The position numbers were made by a program, and so were the translations under genes. Shown here in pieces: positions 34,642 through 43,145 of a stretch of DNA of 64,000 nucleotides. Where the stretch lies: assembly GCF_900143005.1 (NCBI RefSeq), contig NZ_FRCS01000009.1:62001-126000 (forward strand). Reading direction: 5' to 3'. Position 1 is the stretch's first letter. Every line of letters starts with the position of its first letter. Origin of the DNA: Cryptosporangium aurantiacum (GTDB taxonomy: Bacteria; Actinomycetota; Actinomycetes; Mycobacteriales; Cryptosporangiaceae). The notes beneath the pieces were generated by a model that saw only the letters and a list, made by a program, of their open reading frames with translations, did not search any database and was not told where the DNA came from.

Positions 34642-35082
34642 ATGCCGTTCGTCGACAACATCGGCTTTCTGATGTCCCGGGCGAGCGGTCAGCTGGTGCG
34701 CGCCACGAACGCCGCGCTGGCCGACGAGGGGCTCCGGGTGCGGCAGTACTCGGTGCTGGCCCTGGTCTGCGAGTCCGCGCAGGGCGAATCGCAGCGTGAC
34801 CTCGCCGAAGTGCTGGGGCTCGACCCGAGCCAGGTCGTCGCGCTCGTCGACGACCTGGACCGGGCCGGGCTGGTCGAACGTCGTCCGTCACCGGCCGACC
34901 GGCGGACGAAGCTCGTCGTGCCGACCGACCGGGGCCGGGCCGTCCGCGAGCGGGCCGCCGAGCGCGCCGACGCCCGGCTCACCGACGCGCTCGGCGCGCT
35001 GACCGCGGCCGAGCAGGAGACGCTGCGCGCGCTGCTGGCCCGGGTGGTGGACCTGGACGTCACCCCTCGGGTATCTCCCTAA
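34642..35082 (+). CDS. MarR-family transcriptional regulator
   Basis: 146 residues. Winged helix-turn-helix about 40-105, with SQRDLAEVLGLDPSQVVALV as recognition region and RRPSPADRRTK as the wing. It likely senses an aromatic or acyl-CoA ligand and controls the divergent SDR operon; the gap contains the palindrome GGTTAACC at 34601-34608. A GAGGAG ribosome site lies 8 bases before ATG 34642. An IclR gene follows 1 base after its stop. Confidence 0.9.
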   Translation: MPFVDNIGFLMSRASGQLVRATNAALADEGLRVRQYSVLALVCESAQGESQRDLAEVLGLDPSQVVALVDDLDRAGLVERRPSPADRRTKLVVPTDRGRAVRERAAERADARLTDALGALTAAEQETLRALLARVVDLDVTPRVSP

Positions 35083-35083
35083 C

Positions 35084-35842
35084 GTGGCGCGTTCCCCGTC
35101 CGGTGACTCGATGGTCGACCGGGTGGTCCGGGTGCTGGAGGCGTTCGACCCGGACACCCCGGTCCTGACCGTCTCCGCTCTCGCGGCGCGCGCCGGGCTA
35201 CCGCTGTCCACCACGTCCCGGCTGGTCGACCAGCTCGTCGGCCACGGCCTGCTGGGACGCGACAGCGCGCGCCGGGTGCGGATCGGCGTACGGATGTGGG
35301 AGCTGGCGTCCCGCGCGTCGCCAACGCTCGGCCTGCGCAGTGCCGCGATGCCGTTCCTGGAGGACCTGCACGCGGTCGTCGGGCACCACGTCCAGCTCGG
35401 CGTGCTGGAGCAGCGCGAGGTCCTGTTCGTCGAGCGGCTGTCGGCGCCGGGCGCGGTCATCAACCTCACCCAGATCGCCGGGAGGCTGCCGCTGCACGCG
35501 TCGTCGGGCGGGCTGATCCTGCTCGCGCACGCCCCATCCGATCTGCAGGAGGCGGTGCTCGCCGGCCCGCTCCGCGGGTACACCGACCGGACGATCACCG
35601 ACGCCAGGACGCTGCGCCGCACGCTGGCGCAGGTGCGCACGCAGGGGTTCGTGCACTGTCCCGGCCACATCCACCCGGACGCGGCCGGGGTCGCGGTGCC
35701 GGTGCGCGACCGGTCCGACGCGGTCGTGGCCGCGCTGGCGGTCGTAGTGCCGAACGACGACCGGGCGCTGGGCACGGTGCCGCTGCTGCGGGCGATGGCC
35801 CGGGGCATCCAGGCGTCCATCGGACCCATTGAATGGAACTGA
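35084..35842 (+). CDS. IclR-family transcriptional regulator
   Basis: 252 residues. The N-terminal winged helix (about 8-70, with LPLSTTSRLVDQL) is followed by the IclR effector-binding GAF-like domain (about 80-250). IclR proteins commonly control aromatic-acid catabolism. It is followed 39 bases later by the reductase and P450 genes, the likely targets. GTG 35084 is just after the MarR stop and lacks a ribosome site; ATG 35111 is an alternative start. Confidence 0.9.
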   Translation: MARSPSGDSMVDRVVRVLEAFDPDTPVLTVSALAARAGLPLSTTSRLVDQLVGHGLLGRDSARRVRIGVRMWELASRASPTLGLRSAAMPFLEDLHAVVGHHVQLGVLEQREVLFVERLSAPGAVINLTQIAGRLPLHASSGGLILLAHAPSDLQEAVLAGPLRGYTDRTITDARTLRRTLAQVRTQGFVHCPGHIHPDAAGVAVPVRDRSDAVVAALAVVVPNDDRALGTVPLLRAMARGIQASIGPIEWN

Positions 35843-35881
35843 CGTTGTGACCGGGGTTACCCGGCGCTGATCCTCGGCGGC

Positions 35882-36859
35882 ATGCCCGCTGCTGCGCATG
35901 CTCTTCTTCCGTCCTCCACCGGACTGTCGGCCCTGCGCGTCGCCGCCAAGACTCCGCTGGCCGACGGGGTCTGCGGATTGACGCTCGTCGCCCCGGACGG
36001 TGGCCGGCTCCCGGATTGGACGCCCGGCGCCCACCTCGACGTTCTCTTGCCCGGTGACGTCACAAGGCAGTACTCGCTGTGTGGAGATCGCTGGAACCCG
36101 ACGTCGTACCGGGTCGCGGTCTTACGCGAGCTCGCCGGGCGGGGTGGCTCCGCGTACGTCCACGACACGCTGTCGATCGGCGACCTGGTGGGCGTCGGCG
36201 GGCCGCGGAACAACTTCCCGCTGGTCCCGGCCGCGCACTACGTGTTCGTGGCCGGCGGGATCGGGATCACGCCGATCCTGCCGATGATCCAGCACGCCGA
36301 GCTGCTCGGGACGCCGTGGACGCTGCTCTACGGCGGCCGCACCCGCTCGTCGATGGCGTTCCTGCCGGAGCTGGCCGCGTACGGCGACCGGGTGCGGATC
36401 CGGCCGCAGGACGAGTACGGGCTGCTGGACCTCGCGTCGACGCTGGAGTCGATGCCCGCGGGCGCGAAGGTGTACTGCTGCGGGCCCGGCCCGCTGCTGG
36501 ACGCGATCGAAGCGTCGTGTTCGACGCTGGCGCCGGGCACGCTGCGGACCGAGCGGTTCGTGCCGAAGGAGCAGGGCCCGCCGGTGCGCAGCACGCCGTT
36601 CGCGGTCGAGCTGGAGCGCAGCGGCGTGACGGTGACCGTCGCCCCCGGCACCAGCGTGCTGGAGGCGATGGCCGCCGCCGGGGTGCCCGTGCTCTCGTCC
36701 TGCCGCCAGGGCACCTGCGGGACCTGCGAGACGGCGGTGCTCGACGGCGTGCCCGACCACCGCGACTCGCTGCTCACCGACGCCGAACGCGCGGCCGGTC
36801 GCAGCATGTTCGTCTGCGTGTCCCGCTCCTGCGGCGACCGCCTCGTCCTCGACGCCTGA
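35882..36859 (+). CDS. PDR/VanB-type reductase partner of a P450
   Basis: 325 residues with flavin site RQYSL, nucleotide site GGIGITP and C-terminal 2Fe-2S CRQGTCGTCE plus Cys. The same three-part plan as the reductase at 26401-27363, with long identical stretches such as VYCCGP and SRDSLLT-like endings. The P450 gene follows 9 bases later, so this NADH reductase probably feeds it directly, replacing the usual separate ferredoxin and ferredoxin reductase. ATG 35882 lacks a good ribosome site; the exact start is uncertain by a few codons. Confidence 0.92.
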   Translation: MPAAAHALLPSSTGLSALRVAAKTPLADGVCGLTLVAPDGGRLPDWTPGAHLDVLLPGDVTRQYSLCGDRWNPTSYRVAVLRELAGRGGSAYVHDTLSIGDLVGVGGPRNNFPLVPAAHYVFVAGGIGITPILPMIQHAELLGTPWTLLYGGRTRSSMAFLPELAAYGDRVRIRPQDEYGLLDLASTLESMPAGAKVYCCGPGPLLDAIEASCSTLAPGTLRTERFVPKEQGPPVRSTPFAVELERSGVTVTVAPGTSVLEAMAAAGVPVLSSCRQGTCGTCETAVLDGVPDHRDSLLTDAERAAGRSMFVCVSRSCGDRLVLDA

Positions 36860-36868
36860 GGGGTTTTC

Positions 36869-38059
36869 ATGACGCTCGCACTGACCTCCATGGACGCCGA
36901 TCCGTTCGGCCCGGAGATCCTCGAAGACCCGCTGCCGTTCCAGGCCGCGCTGCGCGACGCCGGCCCGGTCGTCCACCTGTCCACGTACGACGTCTACGGG
37001 CTCGGCCGCTACGCCGAAGTGCACGCCGCCCTCACCGACTGGCAGAACTTCCAGTCCGCGGCCGGCGTCGGGCTCTCGAACTTCCGCGTCGAGAAGCCGT
37101 GGCGTCCGCCGAGCCTGCTGCTGGAAGCGGATCCGCCGCACCACGACGCGCCCCGCCACGTCCTCGAACCGATCCTCACACCGCGCGCGCTCCGCGCGCT
37201 CCGGCCGCGCTGGCTGGCCTCCGCCGAACAGCTGGTCGACGAGGTGCTCGGCGCGGGTGACATCGACCTGGTCACCGCGGTCGCGCAGGCGTTCCCGCTC
37301 CGCGTCTTCCCGGACGCCGTCGGCCTGCCGGACGCCGGGCGGGAGAACCTGCTGCCCTACGGTGACCACGCGTTCAACGCGTTCGGACCGTCCAACGAGC
37401 TGGTCGCCAAGGGCCTGCCGCGGATCGGCGAACTGTCCGCCTGGGTCAACGCCCAGTGCGCCCGCGAGGTGCTGGCCCCGGACGGGTTCGGCGCCCAGAT
37501 CTGGGCCGCCGCCGACCGCGGCGACATCACCCCTGAACAAGCGCCGCTGATCGTCCGCTCGCTGCTCACCGCCGGGGTCGACACGACCGTGCACGGGCTG
37601 GGCGCCGCGCTCTACGCGTTCGCGACCCACCCCGACCAGTGGGACCGGTTCCGCGCCGCCCCGACCCTGGCGCGGGTCGCGTTCGACGAGGCCGTGCGGC
37701 TCGAATCGCCGGTGCAGACGTTCTTCCGCACCGCGACCAGGGACATGCGGATCGGCGACACGGTCGTCCCGGAGGGCCACAAGATCCTGATGTTCCTCGG
37801 CGCGGCCAACCGCGACCCGCGGCGCTGGGCCGACCCCGACCGGTTCGACCTCGGACGGGACCCGTCCGCGCACGTCGGCTTCGGGATGGGCATCCACCAG
37901 TGCGTCGGCCAGCACGTGGCGCGGCTGGAGGCCGAGGCCGTGCTGACCGCGCTCGCCGCCCGGGTGTCCCGGATCGAGCTGACCGGCCCACCCGTGCGCC
38001 ACCACAACAACACGCTGCGCGCGTTCGCCGCGCTGCCGGCCCGCCTGATCACCGGCTGA
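36869..38059 (+). CDS. Cytochrome P450, CYP199-like (para-substituted benzoate type)
   Basis: 396 residues. The heme loop GFGMGIHQCVG has Cys345, and the I-helix has AGVDTT with Asp238-Thr239. The B-C region WRPPSLLLEADPP places Arg79 and Ser82 with the same three-residue spacing as Arg92 and Ser95, which hold the substrate carboxylate in CYP199A4 (from memory). That enzyme demethylates 4-methoxybenzoate; a similar aromatic acid is therefore the best guess here. It is soluble and cytoplasmic, coupled to the PDR-type reductase before it. Its end overlaps the facing HAD gene by 11 bases. Confidence 0.9.
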   Translation: MTLALTSMDADPFGPEILEDPLPFQAALRDAGPVVHLSTYDVYGLGRYAEVHAALTDWQNFQSAAGVGLSNFRVEKPWRPPSLLLEADPPHHDAPRHVLEPILTPRALRALRPRWLASAEQLVDEVLGAGDIDLVTAVAQAFPLRVFPDAVGLPDAGRENLLPYGDHAFNAFGPSNELVAKGLPRIGELSAWVNAQCAREVLAPDGFGAQIWAAADRGDITPEQAPLIVRSLLTAGVDTTVHGLGAALYAFATHPDQWDRFRAAPTLARVAFDEAVRLESPVQTFFRTATRDMRIGDTVVPEGHKILMFLGAANRDPRRWADPDRFDLGRDPSAHVGFGMGIHQCVGQHVARLEAEAVLTALAARVSRIELTGPPVRHHNNTLRAFAALPARLITG

Positions 38060-38702
38060 GCAGATCCGGGAGGTCCGCGACGCTGCCGACGACGTGCGTC
38101 GGGTGCTCGGCGTCCAGCTCCTCGCGGGTCTGCGCACCGGAGAGCACACCGACGACGAGGCCCGCACCGGCGGCGTGCCCGGCGCGGATGTCGAGCACGG
38201 TGTCACCGGCGGCGAGCACCTGTGCCGGATCGTCCACACCGGTGCGGCGCATCGCCTCCCGGATCAGGTGCGGCTCCGGACGACCGGCCGCCACCTCGGA
38301 CGCGCAGACCACGGCGTCCAGCTGATCACCGACCCGCCAGCCGAGCGCGGCGAGCAGCGGGTCGGTGACCTGGCGGTCGAAGCCGGTGGTCAGCGCGGCC
38401 CGGACACCCGTGGCGCGCAGTGCCGCCAGCGCCTCCGGAACACCCGGGATCGGACGCGGCGGCGCCGCGGCATAGGCCTCCCGCAGCCGTTCCACGAACC
38501 GCGCGTGCAGCGTCTCGGTGGCCGCCCGGTCACCGGTGAGCGCCGCCAGCGCCTCGCGCTTGTCCGCGCCCATCCAGCGGCGGATGTCAGCGTCGGCGGC
38601 CGGGGTTCCGTGCTCCGCGACGACCTCGGCGAGGACCCGGTAGACCGCACCACCCTCGTCGACGGTGGTCCCGGCGATGTCGAGCGCGACGAGTCGGATC
38701 AC
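38049..38702 (-). CDS. Phosphonatase-like HAD hydrolase (PhnX-like)
   Basis: 217 residues. The HAD nucleophile motif is DIAGTTVDEGG with Asp8; AGTT is shared with phosphonoacetaldehyde hydrolase. In the cap, WMGADKREAL puts Lys48 about 40 residues after the nucleophile, close to the Schiff-base Lys spacing of true PhnX (Asp12 to Lys53). It could cleave the C-P bond of a phosphonoaldehyde. Such phosphonatase-like proteins (TIGR03351 as recalled) occur with the FAD oxidoreductase found upstream here. GTG 38702 overlaps the PhnE stop as GTGA. Last gene of the operon. Confidence 0.85.
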   Translation of the reverse strand: MIRLVALDIAGTTVDEGGAVYRVLAEVVAEHGTPAADADIRRWMGADKREALAALTGDRAATETLHARFVERLREAYAAAPPRPIPGVPEALAALRATGVRAALTTGFDRQVTDPLLAALGWRVGDQLDAVVCASEVAAGRPEPHLIREAMRRTGVDDPAQVLAAGDTVLDIRAGHAAGAGLVVGVLSGAQTREELDAEHPTHVVGSVADLPDLLSR

Positions 38703-39532
38703 GGTGTGCTCCCCAGATGGCGACGGACGTACGCGGACAGCTGGTCGACGGCCACGATGAGGACGAGCACCACCAGGATGTGGGTCAGCATCTGGTCGAA
38801 CTGGAACAGCTGGATGGATTGGTTGATCAGGAAGCCGATGCCGCCGGCGCCGACCAGTCCGAGGACCAGCGACGAGCGGACGTTGACGTCGAACCGGTAG
38901 AGCAGCAGGCCGACGAGCTGCGGCGTGACAGTCGGCAGCAACGCGTGTGCCGCCACCTGGATGCGCCCCGCACCGGCCGATCGGAGCGCCTGGGAGGGAC
39001 CGGGGTCGGCGTCCTCGAGCGACTCGGCCCACAGCTTGCCCATCACGCCGACGTTGTGGCACACGAGCGCGAGGACGCCGGGGAACGGGCCGAGGCCGAC
39101 CGCGGTCACGAAGATCAGCGCGAACACGACGTCGGGCACCGCGCGCAGGAACGACAGCAGCGCGCGAGCCGCCTGGTAGGCCCAGGCCGTCGGTGCGGTG
39201 TTGCGGGCGGCCAGCAGCGCGAACACGAGCGTCGCCGGAATCGACAACGTCGTGCCGAGCAGCCCGATCCAGAGCGTCACCAGGGCAGCGGAGGCGCTGT
39301 CGCGCAGCACGTCGGCCGAGAAGTCCGGCGGGATCGCCTCGGCGAGGAAGTCCGCCATCCCACGCCAGCCCTCGACCAGCGCGGCTGCCGAGATCTCGGT
39401 GGTGTCCCACGCGACGACGTGCGCGGCCACGACGACCGCGGCGATCGCCCAGCCGACGATCAGCGCCCGGGGACGCCGCGGTTTCGGCGGCACCGCGAGG
39501 CGGCGCGCGGTCAGGGGTCCGGTTCCGGTCAT
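38699..39532 (-). CDS. phnE: Phosphonate ABC transporter permease PhnE
   Basis: 277 residues and about six membrane helices. The permease signature around HNVGVMGKLWAESLEDAD contacts the ATPase, and RSSLVLGLVGAGGIGFLI is typical of PhnE/PtxC proteins. It forms the membrane channel for phosphonate (or phosphite) import. ATG 39532 overlaps the PhnC stop (ATGA), and the stop overlaps the HAD start. Substrate is inferred from the cluster rather than from residues. Confidence 0.92.
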   Translation of the reverse strand: MTGTGPLTARRLAVPPKPRRPRALIVGWAIAAVVVAAHVVAWDTTEISAAALVEGWRGMADFLAEAIPPDFSADVLRDSASAALVTLWIGLLGTTLSIPATLVFALLAARNTAPTAWAYQAARALLSFLRAVPDVVFALIFVTAVGLGPFPGVLALVCHNVGVMGKLWAESLEDADPGPSQALRSAGAGRIQVAAHALLPTVTPQLVGLLLYRFDVNVRSSLVLGLVGAGGIGFLINQSIQLFQFDQMLTHILVVLVLIVAVDQLSAYVRRHLGSTP

Positions 39533-40230
39533 GGGGCGGGTTCCAAGGCCGAGACGTACAGCGACTCGACCGGCTGCGACGGGTCGCCGTCCAGCACGAC
39601 CCGGCCGTCCCGCAGGCCGACGATCCGGTCGGCGTGCCTGCGGGCGAGGTCGGGCTGGTGCAGGACCGCGAGCACGGCCAGCTGCTCGTCGTGCGCCAGC
39701 TCGGCGAGCAGCGCGAGAACCTGCTCGGCGGCGGCCGGGTCCAGCGCCGACACCGGCTCGTCGGCGAGCAGCACCGGGGCGCGCTGGCAGAGCGCCCGGG
39801 CAACCGCGACCCGCTGCTGCTGGCCGCCGGACAGGCTGCCCGCGCGGTCGTGCGCCCGGTCGGCGAGCCCGACGCGGTCCAGGCAGGCCATCGCCTCCTC
39901 GCGGACGACCCGCGGGAACACCAGCGACCGGTGCAGCGGCAGCCGTCCCAACGCGCCGGCGCAGACGTTCTCCAGCGCGCTGCGCCGCCGCACCAGGTGG
40001 ATCTGCTGGAACACCAGAGCGATGTCCAGCGGGCCGCGCCGCCGTCCGTCGACGGTCACCGTGCCCCCGGCGGCCGGGGTGAGCCCGGCCGCCGCCCGCA
40101 ACAGCGTGGACTTGCCCGAGCCGTTCGCGCCGAGCACCGCGAGCAGCTCACCGGCGGACACCGTCACGTCGACCCCGTGCAGTACGGCCCGGGAGCCGTA
40201 CTGCACGCGGACGCCGCGGAGGGCGAGCAT
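39529..40230 (-). CDS. phnC: Phosphonate ABC transporter ATP-binding protein PhnC
   Basis: 233 residues. Walker A GANGSGKST (about 34-42), Q-loop VFQQ, signature LSGGQQQR, Walker B VLLADEP, and the switch His in AVLHQ. It powers phosphonate uptake with PhnE and PhnD. ATG 40230 overlaps the PhnD stop by one base (TGATG). In the operon FAD oxidoreductase, phnD, phnC, phnE, HAD. Confidence 0.93.
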   Translation of the reverse strand: MLALRGVRVQYGSRAVLHGVDVTVSAGELLAVLGANGSGKSTLLRAAAGLTPAAGGTVTVDGRRRGPLDIALVFQQIHLVRRRSALENVCAGALGRLPLHRSLVFPRVVREEAMACLDRVGLADRAHDRAGSLSGGQQQRVAVARALCQRAPVLLADEPVSALDPAAAEQVLALLAELAHDEQLAVLAVLHQPDLARRHADRIVGLRDGRVVLDGDPSQPVESLYVSALEPAP

Positions 40231-41138
40231 CAGACGTCCTTCTCAGTGAGCTTCAGTGCGGTGGCGAGGTCGAAGAGCGGCTGGTACGTGGCCTTGTCCA
40301 CCGCGACGAGCTTGCCGGGCGGGTCGACGTCCAGCAGCGCGGCGAGCTTCGCGACGGCGTCCGGGTCGAGGTCGAGCAGCGCGTCCTCGACGGCCTTCTT
40401 GAACTCCGGGTCGAGGTCACCGCGGACCGTGATCGGGTCGTTCGGGATCGGCTCCGACGTCCAGATCTTGCGGAACTTCGAGGCGTCGAACGTGCCGGAG
40501 CTCGTCGCGCTGGCCTCCTGCTGCGAGTTGATCTCCGCGGCGTCGACCGAGCCGTTCACCAGCGCCAGCAGCGCCTCCGGGTGCCCACCGGCGTACTTCA
40601 GCTTGACGTCCTTCTGTGCGATGCCGGCGTCGATCAGCGCCTTGCGCGGCAGCGCGTCGCCCGAGGTCGAGCCGACCGACGACAGCGCGAGCGTCTTGTC
40701 CTTCAGCTGCTCGATGCCGGTGAGCGGCGAGTCCTTCGCCACCCAGATCGCGGCGGTGTAGCTGGACAGCTTCCCGGTCGCGTCGCCGAACGACGCGACG
40801 GCCTCGGCGTTCGCCCGCTGGCTGGCGAACACGTAACCGAGCGGGCCGAAGATCGCGAGGTCGAGTTTGCCGTTCTCCATGGCCAGTACTTCGGCCGAGT
40901 AGTCCTCGGTGATCCGCACGGTCACCGGGCAGTCGAGCTTCTTCTCCAGCGCGTCACCGAGGATCTCGGCGGCCGGGGTGAGCTTGGCCGGGTCCTCGAA
41001 CGGCTCGACGCCGAAGCGGATCTCACCGCCGGGGCAGGTGGGCGACGCGGACGCCGAGTCGGCGTCACCGCCGCAGGCAGCGAGCGTCAGAGCCAGGCAG
41101 GCGGTGGCCGCCAGCGCGAGGGAACGACGGACGAACAC
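40230..41138 (-). CDS. phnD: Phosphonate-binding lipoprotein PhnD
   Basis: 302 residues. A lipoprotein signal ends in LTLAAC, so the mature protein would be lipid-anchored outside the membrane. The rest is a PhnD/PtxB-type binding protein: IRFGVEPFEDPAKLTP at its start, then NGKLDLAIFGPLGYV and a segment with SVGSTSGDALPRKAL, which line the ligand pocket in relatives. It captures phosphonates for PhnCE. GTG 41138 was chosen because AAGGAGA lies 8-10 bases upstream and the signal peptide starts there; upstream open frame is shadow. Confidence 0.92.
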   Translation of the reverse strand: MFVRRSLALAATACLALTLAACGGDADSASASPTCPGGEIRFGVEPFEDPAKLTPAAEILGDALEKKLDCPVTVRITEDYSAEVLAMENGKLDLAIFGPLGYVFASQRANAEAVASFGDATGKLSSYTAAIWVAKDSPLTGIEQLKDKTLALSSVGSTSGDALPRKALIDAGIAQKDVKLKYAGGHPEALLALVNGSVDAAEINSQQEASATSSGTFDASKFRKIWTSEPIPNDPITVRGDLDPEFKKAVEDALLDLDPDAVAKLAALLDVDPPGKLVAVDKATYQPLFDLATALKLTEKDV

Positions 41139-41161
41139 GGGGGGTCTCCTTGGGGAGGGGC

Positions 41162-42265
41162 TCAGAGCGAGTCGAGGACGGTGGGGGCGAGCCCGAAGGC
41201 GGTGGTCATGCCGATCCCGGACGTCACCGAGACCGCGGTGACGCCGGAACCGACCGGCGCGCGGAGGAACTCGCCGTCCGCGCTGGCGTACGTGCCCTGC
41301 CAGCGGCGGACGACGGTGAGGTCGGAGCGGCCCAGCAGCGCCCGGGTCTCGGCCAGCAACAGCTCGTCGAGCTGCTCGGACGACCAGGGCTCGGGCGTGC
41401 GGGCGTAGGCGTGGGTGTCCCCGACGACGAGGTCGCCGTCCGGGAGCTGGGTGAGCATGTGGTTGACGACCGCGTCCAGCAGGTCCGGCCGTTCGGCGCG
41501 CCACCGCTCGCGGAGCGCGCGGGCGCCGTCGGTGCCGGCCAGCGCCGGGTAGCGGAGCATCGAGCTTCCGGTGAGCACGGCCGGGTCGATCCGCAGACCG
41601 GGCACGCGCAGCTGGAGCATCTGCAGCCGGCACCGCTGCAGAGCGGCGTCCTCGGCGACCGCGGGCAGCAGCCGGTCGAGGTCGTGGCCGACACAGACCA
41701 CGATTCGCCGGGCGCGCAGTTCGCCGCGACCGGTGCGGACCAGGCCCGGTTCGACGCCGAGCACCGGCGTGCCCCAGCGGATCCGGACCCCGGGCTGCGC
41801 GCTCAGCCAGGCCGCGATCGCGCCTGCGGCGCGGCGCTGTTCGATCCGCAGGTCCCGGGGGAGCAGTGCACCGCCGTGCAGGTTCTCCACCTCCACGGGG
41901 ACGCGGTGCGCGACCTGCTCGGGGGTCAGCAGCCGGACCTCGTCGTGGCCGCGGAGCGCGGCGAGTTCGTCCAGCGCGGCCATCTCCTCGGCGGCCCGTG
42001 CCACGACGACCGTGCCGCACTCGGCGACCCCGAACCCGGCCGCGAGGCCCAGCCGGAGCCAGGTGCCGCGGGCCCGATCGGCGTAGGCGAGCGCCTCGCC
42101 GGTCTGCGCGGTGATGCACGCGTGGCCGAAGTTGCGCACCGAGGCCCCGACCGCGCGCTCGTCGCGGTCCACGACGGTCACGGTGAGGCCGCGGTTGACT
42201 GCGTCGACGGCGTGGGCGAGCCCGACGATGCCGGCGCCGACGACGACGAGATCCGAGGTGGTCAC
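41162..42265 (-). CDS. Phosphonate-associated FAD-dependent oxidoreductase (DAO family)
   Basis: 367 residues. The FAD-binding motif VVGAGIVGLAHA starts at about residue 8, and the C-terminal DAO-type end has GMTTAFGLAP. The close family, TIGR03364 as recalled (HpnW proposed), is found beside phosphonate transporters and phosphonatase-like hydrolases. Related phosphonate-cluster FAD enzymes oxidise aminophosphonates to phosphonoaldehydes; that reaction would feed the HAD enzyme. First gene of the operon, 23 bases before phnD. GTG 42265 is the start; a 16-bp dyad lies 39 bases upstream. Confidence 0.85.
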   Translation of the reverse strand: MTTSDLVVVGAGIVGLAHAVDAVNRGLTVTVVDRDERAVGASVRNFGHACITAQTGEALAYADRARGTWLRLGLAAGFGVAECGTVVVARAAEEMAALDELAALRGHDEVRLLTPEQVAHRVPVEVENLHGGALLPRDLRIEQRRAAGAIAAWLSAQPGVRIRWGTPVLGVEPGLVRTGRGELRARRIVVCVGHDLDRLLPAVAEDAALQRCRLQMLQLRVPGLRIDPAVLTGSSMLRYPALAGTDGARALRERWRAERPDLLDAVVNHMLTQLPDGDLVVGDTHAYARTPEPWSSEQLDELLLAETRALLGRSDLTVVRRWQGTYASADGEFLRAPVGSGVTAVSVTSGIGMTTAFGLAPTVLDSL

Positions 42266-42303
42266 GGTGGGGACGGTGTCAGCCGCTCGCGGGGCCGGTC
42301 AAT

Positions 42304-42319
42304 ACTTGTATTGACAAGT
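42304..42319. promoter_or_regulatory. GntR-type operator upstream of the FAD/phnDCE operon
   Basis: ACTTGT-ATTG-ACAAGT, a perfect 6-4-6 inverted repeat in the divergent gap between the FAD oxidoreductase and GntR genes. It overlaps another dyad, CAATAC-TT-GTATTG at 42300-42313. The same 16-mer, with one change, occurs before the alcohol dehydrogenase gene at 44316-44331. Confidence 0.85.
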
Positions 42320-42388
42320 CATCGGGTGTTCACCTGCGCGGTGGAAACGCGCCACGTCGCGTCGGGTGGCGCTTGTATAGTTCGTCGG

Positions 42389-43141
42389 GTGGCGGCCCCT
42401 ATGCACCGAACCGTGGCCGCGGAGCTGCGTCGGCGGATCCACAGCGGACACCTCCCGATCGGCGCGTCGTTGCCCTCCGAGGCCGAGCTCTGCCGCGAGT
42501 TCGCCGCTTCCCGCGGCCCGGTCCGGCAGGCGCTGGCCGCGCTGCGCGAGGAAGGGCTGATCGGGGGCGGGCAGGGTAAGCGCCCGGTGGTCCTGGACGC
42601 CGTCCCCGCGCAGCCGTTCGAGTCGTTCCTGTCGTTCACCCGGCGGGCGGAGATCACCGGCCACGTCCCGGGCCAGCGGCTGCAGGAGATCGCGCTGCGC
42701 CGGGTCGACCCGGTGGTGGCGGGCGCGCTGCAGATCGAACCGGACGCCCTCGCGGTGCAGTTGCTGCGGCTGCGGCTGCTGGACGGGCGGCCGGCGATGC
42801 TGGAGCGGATGACGTACGTCGAGCAGGTCGGCCGTCCGCTGCTCTCCGCCGATCTGAACGCCGGCTCGATCTACGCGTTCCTGTCCGCGCGCGGCGTCGA
42901 CCTGCACGCCGCCCGGCACACGTTCGACGCGGTCGCGGCCGACGCCACCGACTCGGCGCTGCTGGACGTGCCGGTGGGGGCGCCGCTGCTGCGCGAACGG
43001 CGCCTGACCACGGACTCGGGCGGGGTGCCGATCGAGTGGTCGGACGACCGGTATCGCCCGGATATCGCGACCGTAACGGTGACGAACCACCGCAACGCTC
43101 GCGCCGAGGGAACCGGCTCCGCCCGAGCCGAGATCGCGTAG
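42389..43141 (+). CDS. GntR-family (HutC/PhnF-like) regulator of the phosphonate genes
   Basis: 250 residues. The N-terminal GntR winged helix (about 7-70) shows LRRRIHSGHLPIGASLPSEA and SRGPVRQALAAL. The C-terminal UTRA effector domain covers about 90-240. PhnF, a relative, controls phosphonate and phosphate uptake. It likely binds the shared ACTTGT dyads. GTG 42389 lies about 8 bases after a TATAGT box (42376-42381), which fits a leaderless mRNA; ATG 42401 is the other candidate. The alcohol dehydrogenase gene ends 4 bases beyond it on the opposite strand. Confidence 0.9.
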   Translation: MAAPMHRTVAAELRRRIHSGHLPIGASLPSEAELCREFAASRGPVRQALAALREEGLIGGGQGKRPVVLDAVPAQPFESFLSFTRRAEITGHVPGQRLQEIALRRVDPVVAGALQIEPDALAVQLLRLRLLDGRPAMLERMTYVEQVGRPLLSADLNAGSIYAFLSARGVDLHAARHTFDAVAADATDSALLDVPVGAPLLRERRLTTDSGGVPIEWSDDRYRPDIATVTVTNHRNARAEGTGSARAEIA

Positions 43142-43145
43142 GGGT

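Noticed and set aside
34621-34642. Imperfect dyad TTAATGA/TCATCTAA around the marR ribosome site
   Set aside because: Needs a bulge to pair and overlaps the ribosome site; too weak to list as an operator.
36122-38239. 705-residue minus-strand open frame opposite the reductase and P450
   Set aside because: Antisense of two strongly supported genes, Arg/Val/Gln-rich without motifs.
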